64,000 bases of DNA from contig NZ_CP031123.2 in assembly GCF_002843235.3 (NCBI RefSeq), forward strand, positions 744,001 through 808,000. The letters are read 5' to 3'. Each line of letters starts with the position of its first letter. Position 1 is the stretch's first letter. The DNA is from Providencia huaxiensis. Lineage in GTDB: Bacteria; Pseudomonadota; Gammaproteobacteria; Enterobacterales; Enterobacteriaceae. A model generated the notes under the pieces. That model was not told the origin of the DNA, ran no database searches, and saw only the letters and a list, made by a program, of their open reading frames with translations. The position numbers and the translations under genes were made by a program. Of this stretch, positions 30,882-40,209 are shown one piece after another.

Positions 30882-32527
30882 CTGATAAAGAAACACCACA
30901 GGCCAATGCCAAAATTAGCAAGCTAAAAAGTTGGTCGCCTGTATGGGTGATCCCAATAGTGACAGTCTTGCTTGGTGCTTGGGTCTTATTTTACCACTTT
31001 AGCAACCAAGGCCCTGAAGTGACATTAATCACTTACAATGCCGAAGGAATAGAAGCGGGTAAAACCAAAATTAAAAGCCGCAGCGTTGATATTGGCGTTG
31101 TCGAAAGTGTGACACTTGATGATAACTTTAGTCGAGTGATCATTAAAGCGCGCTTGAATAACGAAATGAAAGAGTTGTTGCGTACCGATTCCGCGTTTTG
31201 GATTGTAAAACCGACAATCGGGCGTGATGGCGTCACCGGGCTGGGCACATTACTTTCAGGTGCTTATATTGAGCTTCAGCCGGGGTTAGCGGCAAAAGAG
31301 CATTTCGAGTTCACTCTATTGGATACTCCGCCTCTTGCATCACCAGATGCCAAGGGCATTCGTGTCGTATTGGTGAGCGATAAGGCAGGGCAGCTAAACC
31401 CGGGTGACCCAGTGTTATTCCGTGGTTATCGAGTCGGTTCTGTTGAAACCAGCGACTTTGATATGGATAAACGCGATATGCGCTATCAATTATTTATCAA
31501 TGCACCTTATGACAAATTGATTAGTTCAAATGTACGTTTTTGGAAAGACAGCGGTATTGCTTTTGATATGTCATCCCAAGGTGTTCATGTTGAAATGGGC
31601 TCAATTGCTACACTGCTTACCGGTGGTGTAAGTTTTGATGTTCCAACGGGGTGGGTTCCTGGTGCAAATGTGAAGGAAAATACTGAATTCCAACTGTTTG
31701 ACAACCAAAGCAGTATTCAAAACTCCTTGTATACACAGTATCAAGACTTTGTCTTATTTTTCTCAGACTCAGTGCGAGGCTTGCAACCAGGTGCACCGGT
31801 AGAGTTCCGTGGTATTCGTTTAGGTACCGTTGCACAAGTGCCTTTTTATACGGAAGGTTTAGACCAATCTCTGGATAATGACTTTAGAATTCCTGTTTTG
31901 ATCCACATTGAGCCGGAACGTTTCTCTAAGGATGTCGGTAAGAACTTTAATTTGAAAAATGAATTAAATTTAGCCTTGAAAGATGGCTTGAGGGCATCAT
32001 TAAAGTCAGGGAATTTACTCACTGGCGCATTATTTGTTGATCTAGATTTTGTGCAAAATGCAGAGCCTTATAAAGGCCCAACTGTGGTTGCTGGCTATAA
32101 AATCATCCCAACAACCAGTGCAGGTTTAGCGCAAATTCAACAAAAAGTCATTGCGGTGTTGGATAAAATCAACAATATGCCAATTGAACCGATGCTTAAC
32201 CAAACAACACAAACATTGGCAGAAGGGCAGAAAGTTGTTAAAGAAGCTAATGCGATGTTGGCACAACTCAACAAAGTTATGGCGAGTAAAGAGTTCCAAA
32301 ATTTACCTCATGACTTGCAAAAAACACTGCAAGAAATGAACCGTGCAATGCAAGGTTTCCAACCTGGTTCACCAGCCTATAATAAAATGGTGGACAACAT
32401 GCAGCGTTTAGACCAAGTATTGAGAGAAGTTCAGCCGCTTTTACGTACTTTGAATAATAAGAGTAATGCGTTAGTTTTCGAAGCTGAACCAACGAAGGAT
32501 GTTGAGCCTAAAGGAGTGAAAAAATAA
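30878..32527 (+). CDS. pqiB: Intermembrane transport protein PqiB (MCE family)
   Basis: A 549-residue MCE-domain protein anchored by one N-terminal membrane helix (SPVWVIPIVTVLLGAWVLFY) with three MCE domains in the periplasm (about residues 45-140, 160-225 and 285-390) and a long helical C-terminal region rich in Q, L and N (about 420-530), which in the known structure forms the syringe-like needle. It starts with GTG in a GTGA overlap with pqiA and ends with TAA sharing one base with the pqiC ATG, so translation of the three genes is coupled. The E. coli protein is 546 residues. Confidence 0.95.
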   Translation: MTDKETPQANAKISKLKSWSPVWVIPIVTVLLGAWVLFYHFSNQGPEVTLITYNAEGIEAGKTKIKSRSVDIGVVESVTLDDNFSRVIIKARLNNEMKELLRTDSAFWIVKPTIGRDGVTGLGTLLSGAYIELQPGLAAKEHFEFTLLDTPPLASPDAKGIRVVLVSDKAGQLNPGDPVLFRGYRVGSVETSDFDMDKRDMRYQLFINAPYDKLISSNVRFWKDSGIAFDMSSQGVHVEMGSIATLLTGGVSFDVPTGWVPGANVKENTEFQLFDNQSSIQNSLYTQYQDFVLFFSDSVRGLQPGAPVEFRGIRLGTVAQVPFYTEGLDQSLDNDFRIPVLIHIEPERFSKDVGKNFNLKNELNLALKDGLRASLKSGNLLTGALFVDLDFVQNAEPYKGPTVVAGYKIIPTTSAGLAQIQQKVIAVLDKINNMPIEPMLNQTTQTLAEGQKVVKEANAMLAQLNKVMASKEFQNLPHDLQKTLQEMNRAMQGFQPGSPAYNKMVDNMQRLDQVLREVQPLLRTLNNKSNALVFEAEPTKDVEPKGVKK

Positions 32528-33081
32528 TGAGATATTTACTATCGATATTTGTTTTATTATTGGCAGCTTGTAGTAGTACTCCAGAGAAAAAGTACTACCA
32601 ATTGCCAATGAAAACTCCTCAGACACAATCTGCAGAGGTGATGAATAAAGGCCAAGTATGGTTGCAACGCATTATGTTATCAGATGTGCTGACATCAAAT
32701 GGGATTACCTACCAGACGACAGATGTCAGTTATACCAATGCAAGTACACATCTATGGGCTAGCCCATTAGAGCAACAGCTTGGTCAGTCGATGGTGAGTG
32801 AATTATCTGCAGCGTTACCTGAAAAACTGGTGTCTTTGCAGCCATTACAGAACTCACCGGATACACTTGATATTACTTTAACAGCCTTTAATGGGCGATA
32901 TGATGGCAAAGTATTAATTCAAGGTTTTTGGACTTACTCTCATGATAAAAGTGTGATCCGTCGTAATTTTGATGTGCAGCTAGACCAAAATGAAGATGGC
33001 TATCCTGAGCTGGTTCGTACGTTATCGATGGGTTGGCAACAAGTGGCTGAGAGTATTGCGAAAGAGATAGATAAATACTAA
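32527..33081 (+). CDS. pqiC: PqiC outer-membrane lipoprotein (YmbA)
   Basis: A 184-residue lipoprotein of the ABC-type transport auxiliary (DUF330) family. The signal peptide has the lipobox LLAAC with the lipidated Cys at about residue 15, and the residues after Cys (SS) fit outer-membrane sorting. PqiC caps the PqiB tube at the outer membrane. It overlaps pqiB by one base and ends the operon in front of a very stable terminator hairpin. Confidence 0.93.
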   Translation: MRYLLSIFVLLLAACSSTPEKKYYQLPMKTPQTQSAEVMNKGQVWLQRIMLSDVLTSNGITYQTTDVSYTNASTHLWASPLEQQLGQSMVSELSAALPEKLVSLQPLQNSPDTLDITLTAFNGRYDGKVLIQGFWTYSHDKSVIRRNFDVQLDQNEDGYPELVRTLSMGWQQVAESIAKEIDKY

Positions 33082-33111
33082 TCTTTGGTTATTACTTAAG
33101 TAATTTATATT

Positions 33112-33158
33112 AAATGCACCTTGAATATATGTGGTTTATATATTCAAGGTGCATTTTT
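33112..33158 (+). terminator. Terminator of pqiABC
   Basis: A 19-bp perfect stem (AAATGCACCTTGAATATAT with its complement) and a seven-base loop, followed by TT. The A-tract before and T-tract after make it likely bidirectional. Confidence 0.88.
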
Positions 33159-33437
33159 AATTTAATTAAATATAGATATTCTTTTAATTTATATATTAGT
33201 GAATAATAATTGCTTTTGTTCTCTAATATTATGATAAATAAAAGAATGTTTTTATTTTGAATTAAAATCAATAGGTTATGTTAATTGTCATATACAAGTC
33301 ACATTTATGCCATTTATGACAAATATATGAAAATCTTTACTTGATTTTTTTATCAACGGGCGCTATTTCTATAGGGTACCTATTAAAAATAGTAGGTGCT
33401 GTTTTCTTTTCCATTTAAATGATGAGGGAAGTAAGGC
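33159..33437. other. AT-rich rmf promoter region
   Basis: About 280 bases, very AT-rich, with no ORF. It presumably carries the rmf promoter, which in E. coli answers to stationary phase and ppGpp. A segment near 33355-33380 (ACGGGCGCTATTTCTATAGGG) could be a -10/discriminator region, but this is a guess. Confidence 0.35.
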
Positions 33438-33608
33438 ATGAAAAGACAGAAGCGAGACCGTTTAGAAAGAGCTTTATCAAGAGGTTATCAAGCAGGTTTA
33501 GCAGGGCGCTCTAAAGAGTTGTGCCCGTATCAAGCAGTAGATGCTCGGTCGCATTGGCTAGGTGGTTGGCGAAAGGCGATGGAGGATCGAACCATAGCGG
33601 TGGTGTAA
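33438..33608 (+). CDS. rmf: Ribosome modulation factor RMF
   Basis: A 56-residue basic protein that joins 70S ribosomes into inactive 100S dimers in stationary phase. Its sequence begins MKRQKRDRLERALSRGYQAG, continues AGRSKELCPY and has HWLGGWRKAMEDR near the C-terminus; all are family hallmarks. The E. coli protein is 55 residues. An AAGG stretch precedes the ATG. The gene lies between pqiC and fabA exactly as in E. coli, and convergent with fabA. Confidence 0.96.
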   Translation: MKRQKRDRLERALSRGYQAGLAGRSKELCPYQAVDARSHWLGGWRKAMEDRTIAVV

Positions 33609-33703
33609 CCCCCACATTCTTTGATCGTTTAGCTTAAATAACCTGTACTAGTTTTCTTGAGTATTTTTCGGGTTTTTAAGTTTAAGACATCAATTCATTT
33701 AAG

Positions 33704-33725
33704 AACCTCCGCGATTGCGGAGGTT
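33704..33725. terminator. Terminator between convergent rmf and fabA
   Basis: AACCTCCGC and GCGGAGGTT form a perfect 9-bp stem with loop GATT. Tails on both strands are short and mixed (TTTGCATTT on plus, CTTAAATG on minus). Confidence 0.7.
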
Positions 33726-33739
33726 TGCATTTCAAATGT

Positions 33740-34258
33740 TTAGAATGCGCTCGTATCTTTAAAAAGACCCACTTTTAAGTCCGTTGCAGTATAAATTAAT
33801 TTACCGTCAACTAATACTTCACCGTCAGCTAACCCCATGATCAGCTTACGGTTGATCACGCGCTTAAAGCTGATGCGGTAAGTGACTTTTTTCGCAGTAG
33901 GCAGAACTTGGCCAGTAAATTTAACTTCGCCAACACCTAAAGCACGTCCTTTACCTTCACCACCGAGCCAGCCAAGGTAGAAGCCAACTAGCTGCCACAT
34001 TGCATCGAGGCCCAAACAGCCTGGCATGACAGGGTCGTTTGTAAAGTGGCAGCCAAAAAACCAAAGGTCTGGATTAATATCCAGTTCAGCTTCCACATAA
34101 CCTTTGTTAAATGTACCGCCATCTTCAGTCATACTGACGATACGATCCATCATCAACATGTTTCCTGATGGGAGTGGAGGACCATTTTCTCCAAATAACT
34201 CGCCTTTACCAGAAGCAATTAAATCATCTTTTGTGTAGGATCCGCGTTTCTCAACCAT
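33740..34258 (-). CDS. fabA: 3-hydroxydecanoyl-ACP dehydratase/isomerase FabA
   Basis: A 172-residue hot-dog-fold enzyme that dehydrates 3-hydroxydecanoyl-ACP and isomerises the product to cis-3-decenoyl-ACP, the branch point to unsaturated fatty acids. Catalytic His71 ([14 protein letters not shown]) and Asp85 (LGLDAMW) are present. The length equals that of E. coli FabA (172). It lies next to lonH in the same orientation with a gap of about 100 bases, as in E. coli. Confidence 0.97.
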   Translation of the reverse strand: MVEKRGSYTKDDLIASGKGELFGENGPPLPSGNMLMMDRIVSMTEDGGTFNKGYVEAELDINPDLWFFGCHFTNDPVMPGCLGLDAMWQLVGFYLGWLGGEGKGRALGVGEVKFTGQVLPTAKKVTYRISFKRVINRKLIMGLADGEVLVDGKLIYTATDLKVGLFKDTSAF

Positions 34259-34354
34259 GTTCTTAAGATAGCCTTTATTATGTGTAGGGCTACAGGATAG
34301 CTTACACTTGTACGCTGAACAACTCCGATCTGCTATTTTTTACGCAATCTTTAC

Positions 34355-36091
34355 TTAACTAATCCATTTTAAGAACCAAGGAAGTCTGGCTTTATCAGGT
34401 GAGTTTGCTTGATTGATTCGTTCTTGAATTAAAGCTAACAGGTGTACATTTTCTTCTTCAGCTTGTTGTTCAAAGTAAGGTTGCTTAGTCAGTAAAGTAA
34501 TGGCTTGGGCGACATGTTCAACAGGCCAAATATGGAATTGGCCTTCTTGTACGGCTTCAACGACAGCTGATTTAGTACATAAGTGGCGAACATTTGCCAT
34601 TGGGATAATGACACCTTGGTTGCCTGTTAACCCACGCTTTTCACAGATATCAAAGAAACCTTCAATTTTTTCATTCACCCCGCCAATAGGCTGAACATAG
34701 CCAAATTGGTCAACCGCACCTGTGATAGCAACTTGTTGATCAATAGGCTGTAGTGATAATGCGCTAATTAAAGCGCACAGCTCTGCGAGTGATGCGCTAT
34801 CACCATCAACTTCACCATAAGATTGCTCAAAGACGATAGAGGCGGAGAAAGGCTGAGGTTGCTCTAATTTAAGCTCGTAATTTAAATAGGCTTGCATGAT
34901 CATCATGCCTTTGGCATGGATATTCCCACCCAGCTCTGCTTTACGTTCTACATCTGTGAATTCACCGTCACCTAAATGTGCGACACAGGTAATACGGGAT
35001 GGCTCACCAATGGCGTCAGGGTGCCCTGGATATTGCAAGACAGACAAGCCATTAACTTGGCCGATAACTTCGCCCTCAGTTTTAACGAAGATTTGTTCTT
35101 GCAGAATATCGTCCTGAGTACGTTCAGCAAGAAAACTGTGGCGCCATTGGCGGTTTTCATTTGCTTGCTTAAATGACTCTTGAGTCAACAAATGGTTAAC
35201 ATGGTAATGGCTGGCATCAACAAGAGAGCGAACTAACCAAAGAATATCAAGAGGAAGATTAAATTTATCCTCACAGTAACGTACAGCTTGTTGGATAAAA
35301 GGGACCCATCCATCAGGCGAAATATGTGGTAATTTATTGGAGTCAATAATGGATTTTATATAACGCATCCATAAGCTCAATTGTTCCTCATCTTCGAAGA
35401 ACATAACAGGCTCATATTCGCCATAAATAGCGCAGCTAAATAGCTCCGGTGATGTAAATTCAAATTCTTCTAAAGCTAATCTATCACCAACAATAATAAC
35501 TTTAAGCTCTAAAGGTTGTGGCTCAATTTCAATCGGTAAAGGCTGATTTTCAGAATAAGGCAACCATTCAAGTTGTTGACGGTTAACCATATTTTTTAGG
35601 CGAGCCCACATTAAAGGTTGATTGATTAATGCGCTAGCTGCGATAACTAAGATCCCGCCATTAATTTGGTGGAGTAATCCTGGCACTAAATTCAATGAAG
35701 GGGTGACATAGCCAAATAATTGTTCGGGTTCTATCCAACTACGGTAAGCGATTTTTTCATGAGAAGAGAAACGGCTTTTAACACCACTTTTCCACTGAAA
35801 AAGACGGCTATCTTCAGATAATTGATAATCACCATCAATGGTATTTATCTCTGCCAGTAAGGGGGTAATTGCATTAGCATAAAGGCTAAGATACGCCTCA
35901 CTTTCATCAGACTTGATAAACATAAAGCGTGTTTGGGCAAATTCATCAACGAAATGTTGTATGCCATCAGATAGCCTAGGCTGAATATCTGATAAAACTG
36001 TAGGGGTCAACGTTTCTGAAGATACAAATTTCGTCTGAAATGACGATAAGTTAGGAATTAGGCCTTGCCATGTTAGTTCTTGACTGATCAC
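34355..36091 (-). CDS. lonH: Lon-related protease LonH (YcbZ)
   Basis: A 578-residue Lon-like protein (E. coli YcbZ is 586). The N-terminal two thirds form a degenerate AAA-like region without a clear Walker A motif. The C-terminal third is a Lon-type S16 protease domain with the catalytic Ser in GEVDGDSASLAELCAL and the Lys in GGVNEKIEGFF, so the Ser-Lys dyad is intact. Its targets are poorly known. It lies upstream of fabA, transcribed in the same direction. Confidence 0.92.
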   Translation of the reverse strand: MISQELTWQGLIPNLSSFQTKFVSSETLTPTVLSDIQPRLSDGIQHFVDEFAQTRFMFIKSDESEAYLSLYANAITPLLAEINTIDGDYQLSEDSRLFQWKSGVKSRFSSHEKIAYRSWIEPEQLFGYVTPSLNLVPGLLHQINGGILVIAASALINQPLMWARLKNMVNRQQLEWLPYSENQPLPIEIEPQPLELKVIIVGDRLALEEFEFTSPELFSCAIYGEYEPVMFFEDEEQLSLWMRYIKSIIDSNKLPHISPDGWVPFIQQAVRYCEDKFNLPLDILWLVRSLVDASHYHVNHLLTQESFKQANENRQWRHSFLAERTQDDILQEQIFVKTEGEVIGQVNGLSVLQYPGHPDAIGEPSRITCVAHLGDGEFTDVERKAELGGNIHAKGMMIMQAYLNYELKLEQPQPFSASIVFEQSYGEVDGDSASLAELCALISALSLQPIDQQVAITGAVDQFGYVQPIGGVNEKIEGFFDICEKRGLTGNQGVIIPMANVRHLCTKSAVVEAVQEGQFHIWPVEHVAQAITLLTKQPYFEQQAEEENVHLLALIQERINQANSPDKARLPWFLKWIS

Positions 36092-36299
36092 TATAATTAT
36101 CTGCTATTAATAGGGTTATAAATAAAATGCCTGCCAATAAGCTGGGCGTATATGCCTGAATAAGGTTTATTTAATAAATTTGCTAAATAACATTGTTTGT
36201 TTTATAAACAAATTTCAGGCTCATTCATTACCCAATGGGCAAGCTTGCTATATTAGCCTTTGATAGGCAATCTTGCAGCAATAATTGTTGAATTATCGA

Positions 36300-36476
36300 C
36301 TAGAATAACGAAAACATAAATACGATTGGTAGTGTCATTGGCCAAGTTAAGCCAATAAGTATGGCGCTCAGTAAGCGCATAAAACAGTTAGGGTCTTTTG
36401 TTACGAGTAGGGTAAATAGCATTGCGCATACACCGCCAATCCCATAGATGACGAGTATGTATTCAAATGTGGACAT
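36300..36476 (-). CDS. Small membrane protein of the GhoT/OrtT toxin family
   Basis: A 58-residue ORF read on the minus strand: MSTFEYILVIYGIGGVC, then a second hydrophobic part MRLLSAILIGLTWPMTLP, ending in IVFMFSLF. The pattern RLLSAxLxGxTWPMxxPxxxxFSLF is the one I recall for E. coli GhoT and OrtT, 57-residue inner-membrane peptides that damage the membrane and drop the proton motive force. Two membrane helices are visible. No GhoS-like antitoxin lies beside it, which is more like OrtT, an orphan toxin in E. coli. No strong ribosome binding site is seen upstream. It lies between lonH and matP, a place where E. coli has no such gene. Confidence 0.72.
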   Translation of the reverse strand: MSTFEYILVIYGIGGVCAMLFTLLVTKDPNCFMRLLSAILIGLTWPMTLPIVFMFSLF

Positions 36477-36649
36477 GCAGTTTTATTAATTTGTTAACAG
36501 ATAGGGGCAGATTGTACACTATTTTTACAAGGGCAGGTTATCTTCTTTATTGAAAGAGTGAATATTCCACTAAATCGAATATCTGCTTGAGTATTTTGTA
36601 TATAATCTTGCTAATATAAAGATAGGTTCAATTTTCTTCAGGAAAAATT

Positions 36650-37117
36650 ATGAAATATCAGCAGCTTGAAAATCTTGAATGTGGCTGGAAATGGGAATAC
36701 CTCGTCAATAAGGCAAGGGGTGGCGAAGCAATTACCCGCTATATAGAAAGAAGCGCAGAAAAAGAAGCGATAGACTTGCTGCTAAAAATGGAAAATAGAC
36801 CGATTGATGTACTAAAGTGGATCACTCTGCATATGAATCCAGAGCTTGATAATCGAATGAAACAGAGTATTCGAGCGAGGCGCAAGCGTCATTTTAATGC
36901 AGAACACCCACATACACGTAAGAAATCAATAGATTTAAACTTTTCGGTGTGGCAGCGTTTGTCTAATCTTGCTGTGAAGCGTAATAAGACGTTGTCTGAA
37001 ACTATTATTCAGTTGATTGAGGACGCGGAACATAAAGATAAATATGAAAGCCATATGAGCTCATTGAAACAAGATTTACAAGCTATCCTTGGGACACCAA
37101 AGGGAAGGGATAATTAA
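36650..37117 (+). CDS. matP: Macrodomain Ter protein MatP
   Basis: A 155-residue DNA-binding protein that binds matS sites and organises the chromosome terminus; it also links the Ter region to the division machinery through ZapB. An N-terminal four-helix bundle ([21 protein letters not shown]) is followed by a ribbon-helix-helix domain (about residues 88-125, [29 protein letters not shown]) and a C-terminal coiled coil. The E. coli protein is 150 residues. AGGAAAAATT precedes the ATG. It lies between lonH and ompA as in E. coli. Confidence 0.95.
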   Translation: MKYQQLENLECGWKWEYLVNKARGGEAITRYIERSAEKEAIDLLLKMENRPIDVLKWITLHMNPELDNRMKQSIRARRKRHFNAEHPHTRKKSIDLNFSVWQRLSNLAVKRNKTLSETIIQLIEDAEHKDKYESHMSSLKQDLQAILGTPKGRDN

Positions 37118-37234
37118 AAAAATCAGTGATGAGCGTCATTGCATCGTGTGTGTCCAAGCAAGATACCCTTATTACAGAATTAGATTTTTGAAAGTAAATT
37201 TTGGGGTTGTACTTGTTTTGTTATTTCTGACAAT

Positions 37235-37268
37235 AAAAAACCCCAATATTCATTGGGGTTTTTGTTTT
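37235..37268. terminator. Bidirectional terminator between matP and ompA
   Basis: CCCCAAT/ATTGGGG stem with an A run before and TTTTTGTTTTT after, so it works for matP on the plus strand and for ompA on the minus strand. Confidence 0.92.
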
Positions 37269-37298
37269 TCAGTTCGAAATTCAAACTAGGGCTAAGAA

Positions 37299-38387
37299 TT
37301 AAGCACCTGGTTGAGTTACAACTTCAGTTGTACCTTGGATTTCGATTTCAACGCGACGGTCTGGCGCTAAACACTCGATCAGAGCAGCACGGCCTTTAAC
37401 ATTGTCACATTTGTTACCAGTTACTGGATCTTCTTTACCACGGCCTTCTGCAGCGATTGCGCTAGCTGGAACGCCTTTAGCAACTAAGTAGTCAACTACA
37501 GACTGAGCACGTTTTTGTGACAGTGGCAGGTTGTAGTTTTGTGAACCGATACGGTCAGTGAAACCAACTACCAGTACGCGACCTTGAGTTGGGTCGATGC
37601 TGCTCAGTTCGTTGTACAGCTCATTCAGAGCTTCTTGACCTTCTGGTTTCAGGCTTGCTTTGTTGAAGTTAAACAGAACGTCTGAACGCAGAGTAAAGCG
37701 TTTGTTTTCAACAACTGGAGCTGGAGCAACAACCGGAGCTGGAGCAACAACTGGAGCATCAGCTTGACCGAAACGGTAAGCAACACCAACGCTCAGCATG
37801 CCGTTGTCTGGACGAGTACCGATGTTGTCTTTATCACCTAAGTTGCTAACCCATTGGTAGTCTAAACGAGTAGCCCACTCTGGAGTGATTGCATACTCAA
37901 GACCTAATGCGTATACAGGTGCAACGCCAGTGTCAGTTTCTTTGAAACGTTGGCCATTTTGGTGAGCTTTAGCTTCTGTACGGTAAACCATACCACCTAA
38001 ACGAGTGTAAACATCTAAGTCATCCATGATTGGATAGCTTAATTTGGTAGTTAATGAAACACCCATAGATTTCAGGTCACCGCTGTTACCAGCGCCTTTG
38101 TATTTCATTTTACCGAACCAATCATAGCCAAGCTCGAAGCCTAAGTATTGGTTATATTGGTAACCAGCGTAGGCACCTGCACCGATTGTGTCACGGTCAG
38201 TGCTGTTACCAACAGTGCCCCAACCTGCATAGTCTGTACCAGTTTTTGCTGGATTCAGGCTAGTGTCTTCATAGTGAGACCAACCTAATTTAGCACCGGT
38301 ATACCAAGTGTTATCTTTTGGAGCTGCTTGTGCAACGGTTGCAAAAGCTGCTACTGCCACTGCTACTGCGATAGCTGTTTTTTTCAT
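37299..38387 (-). CDS. ompA: Outer membrane protein A
   Basis: A 362-residue major outer-membrane protein. A 21-residue signal peptide ([21 protein letters not shown]) is followed by [18 protein letters not shown], the eight-stranded barrel (about residues 22-200), a repeated Ala-Pro-Val linker (VVAPAPVV repeats, about 212-228) and the periplasmic OmpA domain that binds peptidoglycan ([18 protein letters not shown], then [14 protein letters not shown] and a second Cys in [14 protein letters not shown]). It tethers the outer membrane to the wall. The long leader upstream fits the stable ompA mRNA known in E. coli. Confidence 0.97.
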   Translation of the reverse strand: MKKTAIAVAVAVAAFATVAQAAPKDNTWYTGAKLGWSHYEDTSLNPAKTGTDYAGWGTVGNSTDRDTIGAGAYAGYQYNQYLGFELGYDWFGKMKYKGAGNSGDLKSMGVSLTTKLSYPIMDDLDVYTRLGGMVYRTEAKAHQNGQRFKETDTGVAPVYALGLEYAITPEWATRLDYQWVSNLGDKDNIGTRPDNGMLSVGVAYRFGQADAPVVAPAPVVAPAPVVENKRFTLRSDVLFNFNKASLKPEGQEALNELYNELSSIDPTQGRVLVVGFTDRIGSQNYNLPLSQKRAQSVVDYLVAKGVPASAIAAEGRGKEDPVTGNKCDNVKGRAALIECLAPDRRVEIEIQGTTEVVTQPGA

Positions 38388-38679
38388 TTTTACGCCTCGT
38401 TATCATCCAATATTGGCTTGGCTTCGCTGAGCCTTATTATATGCCATTGGTTTAATTTACTTGCTAGGTTTCGCAGACATTATCTACAAAAAAATAATAA
38501 AAGTAAAAAAATAATGCCATAAGCCGAACAAGCTAAAGTCTACAACGAACTTAAAAAGATACAAGTAGAGTGAGCAATAATCGTTAAAAAAAGTGTTTTT
38601 TTAGTGTATAAATCAGAGAGATATGTATATTTTTAGCAATGATTATTTTTAATCTATCTGATTGATCTACAATACTTTT
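38388..38679. other. ompA leader and promoter region
   Basis: About 290 bases between ompA and the sulA hairpin. On the minus strand it starts the ompA message, with GAGGCGTAAAA before the ompA ATG as ribosome binding site. No ORF is supported; promoter boxes were not assigned. Confidence 0.4.
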
Positions 38680-38719
38680 AATTTAACTTTAGAGACAAAT
38701 ATGTCTAAAGGTTAAATTT
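38680..38719 (-). terminator. Probable sulA terminator hairpin
   Basis: AATTTAACTTTAGAGAC pairs imperfectly with GTCTAAAGGTTAAATT. It lies just after the sulA stop codon on the minus strand; the tail is A-rich rather than T-rich, so its strength is doubtful. Confidence 0.45.
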
Positions 38720-38742
38720 AGTAAGAAAATTCTTAATCTTGC

Positions 38743-39264
38743 CTAGTGGTAATGATTTGAATGAATTTTTAAGTGGTTTGGCTGTCCTGCTTGTGTACTA
38801 ACCATATCATATGTTTTCTGTGGGCGCATAATTAAACCGATAGAACGGCCTTCTTGAGCAGCATATTGCAAACGAATAAAATCTTGCTCGCTTATTTCCG
38901 GCAGCCACCCCAAAACCACACTATAATTACCACTTCTTAATGCTTTTTCCATGGCATCAATCGTAGTGATATCTTCCATATGATTTAATTGCATAACTTT
39001 ATTGGTGGGTATACCTGATTGTTCTAACCAGTGTTTACTGAGTTTTTTATTAGGACTTAGCCAGAGTAACCAGCGTGATTGAACCCCAAACTGGCGAAGC
39101 ATGGGTAATAAAATGTAATCCATAATAGGGTGTTTTTCATCGTAAACAAGTTCGCTCACCATACCTTGTTGCATAGAGCTGTTAGTAAGCCCTGTCGCAG
39201 GGATTGATTGTGCGTAATTATTAAGAGAATGTTCTGTTGAGTTGTTCCAAGAATAGATGCTCAT
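38743..39264 (-). CDS. sulA: Cell division inhibitor SulA
   Basis: A 173-residue SOS-induced protein that binds FtsZ and blocks Z-ring formation until DNA damage is repaired; Lon and HslUV degrade it. The central region RWLLWLSPNKKLSKHWLEQSGIPTNKVMQL and VVLGWLPEISEQDFIRLQYAAQEG is typical of SulA, and the C-terminus ends in NHYH, like the Lon-recognised C-terminal His of E. coli SulA. A LexA box stands 20 bases upstream of the start. It lies between ompA and tfoX, as in E. coli. Confidence 0.94.
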   Translation of the reverse strand: MSIYSWNNSTEHSLNNYAQSIPATGLTNSSMQQGMVSELVYDEKHPIMDYILLPMLRQFGVQSRWLLWLSPNKKLSKHWLEQSGIPTNKVMQLNHMEDITTIDAMEKALRSGNYSVVLGWLPEISEQDFIRLQYAAQEGRSIGLIMRPQKTYDMVSTQAGQPNHLKIHSNHYH

Positions 39265-39283
39265 AATTTACCTCGTTACAATG

Positions 39284-39299
39284 CTGTATGAACATACAG
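39284..39299. promoter_or_regulatory. LexA (SOS) box controlling sulA
   Basis: CTGTATGAACATACAG is a perfect CTG-N10-CAG palindrome within TGCTGTATGAACATACAGTA. A second half site (CTGTATAT) follows at once on the far side, without a full partner. Confidence 0.92.
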
Positions 39300-39495
39300 T
39301 AACTGTATATCCATCCAATATCAAGACTATTTTTTCAAAGCGCTTCGCAACTTTGTTGTTTTTTTCTGCATTCTTCTTGGCATTTTTTATGGATGCTCTC
39401 AAAATTGGTTATGCGTAATTATCTGTAAAAAAAGAAATTATAAAATTAATTTTCTCAAGGATGAAAATTGAGCATACCCAAAAAGGAGTTTGGTA

Positions 39496-40110
39496 ATGTT
39501 GTTAGAAGAAGAAAAAAATTTTTATTTATCCCGTTTGTTAAGTCAGTTTGGCGAGTTAAAACGTAAAAATCATTTCGGTGGGTTTTGTCTATTAGTCGAT
39601 GATGCAATTGTAGGGTTGGTACTCGACGGTTGTTTTTATTTGCGTGGCTGCTTAGTGGCAAGAAGTCACTTTGAAGCGTCAGGGTTTAATCGATTAGTTT
39701 ATACTAAAAAAGGCATTCCATTGGAAATGCGTTACTACCAACTTTCGGAACAAGTTTGGCATGACGAGTCCTTGTTTCTTCAATATATTGAGCTGGCATA
39801 CCGTTCAGCTATCGAGGAATTAAAACAAAAGCAATCAATGACTATGCGTATAAAAGATTTGCCTAATATGAATATGTCGGTTGAGCGCGCACTAGGGAAA
39901 ATAGGTGTATCTCATGTTGATGATTTGCGTTTGATGGGCGCAAAGGCTTGTTTTATGAAGTTAAAAAAACATGGTAGGAATAACCCCAGTATTAAGTTAC
40001 TCATTGGCTTAGCCGCTGCAATAGAGGGGTGCCATAGTGCTGTTTTACCCAAGGATATCAAACAAGAATTAATCGCTTGGTATAATAGTTTTGAGTTGAC
40101 GTCAGCCTAA
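39496..40110 (+). CDS. tfoX: Competence regulator TfoX/Sxy
   Basis: A 204-residue regulator of the TfoX/Sxy family that, with CRP, activates competence genes through CRP-S sites. The N-terminal TfoX domain (HFGGFCLLVDDAIVGLVLDGCFYLRG) and the C-terminal domain (RIKDLPNMNMSVERALGKIGVSHVDDLRLMGAKACF) are both visible and intact. The ATG at 39496, eight bases after AAAAGGAG, is preferred to the TTG at 39490. Divergent from sulA over about 230 bases, as in E. coli. Confidence 0.92.
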   Translation: MLLEEEKNFYLSRLLSQFGELKRKNHFGGFCLLVDDAIVGLVLDGCFYLRGCLVARSHFEASGFNRLVYTKKGIPLEMRYYQLSEQVWHDESLFLQYIELAYRSAIEELKQKQSMTMRIKDLPNMNMSVERALGKIGVSHVDDLRLMGAKACFMKLKKHGRNNPSIKLLIGLAAAIEGCHSAVLPKDIKQELIAWYNSFELTSA

Positions 40111-40165
40111 ACCTGCGAAAGTGGACTGGTATTTTTGTAGTTAATATTACATTACGCCATATGAA

Positions 40166-40202
40166 GATGGGCGGGTATTTAGAATTTCAATACCCGCTCA
40201 TC
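40166..40202. terminator. Terminator between convergent tfoX and yccS
   Basis: GATGGGCGGGTATT and AATACCCGCTCATC form a 14-bp stem with one mismatch and a nine-base loop. Confidence 0.7.
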
Positions 40203-40209
40203 GGTATAT

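Noticed and set aside
37089..37289. A 66-codon ORF after matP
   Set aside because: It overlaps the matP end, runs through the strong bidirectional terminator and into the ompA end, and has no recognisable protein character.
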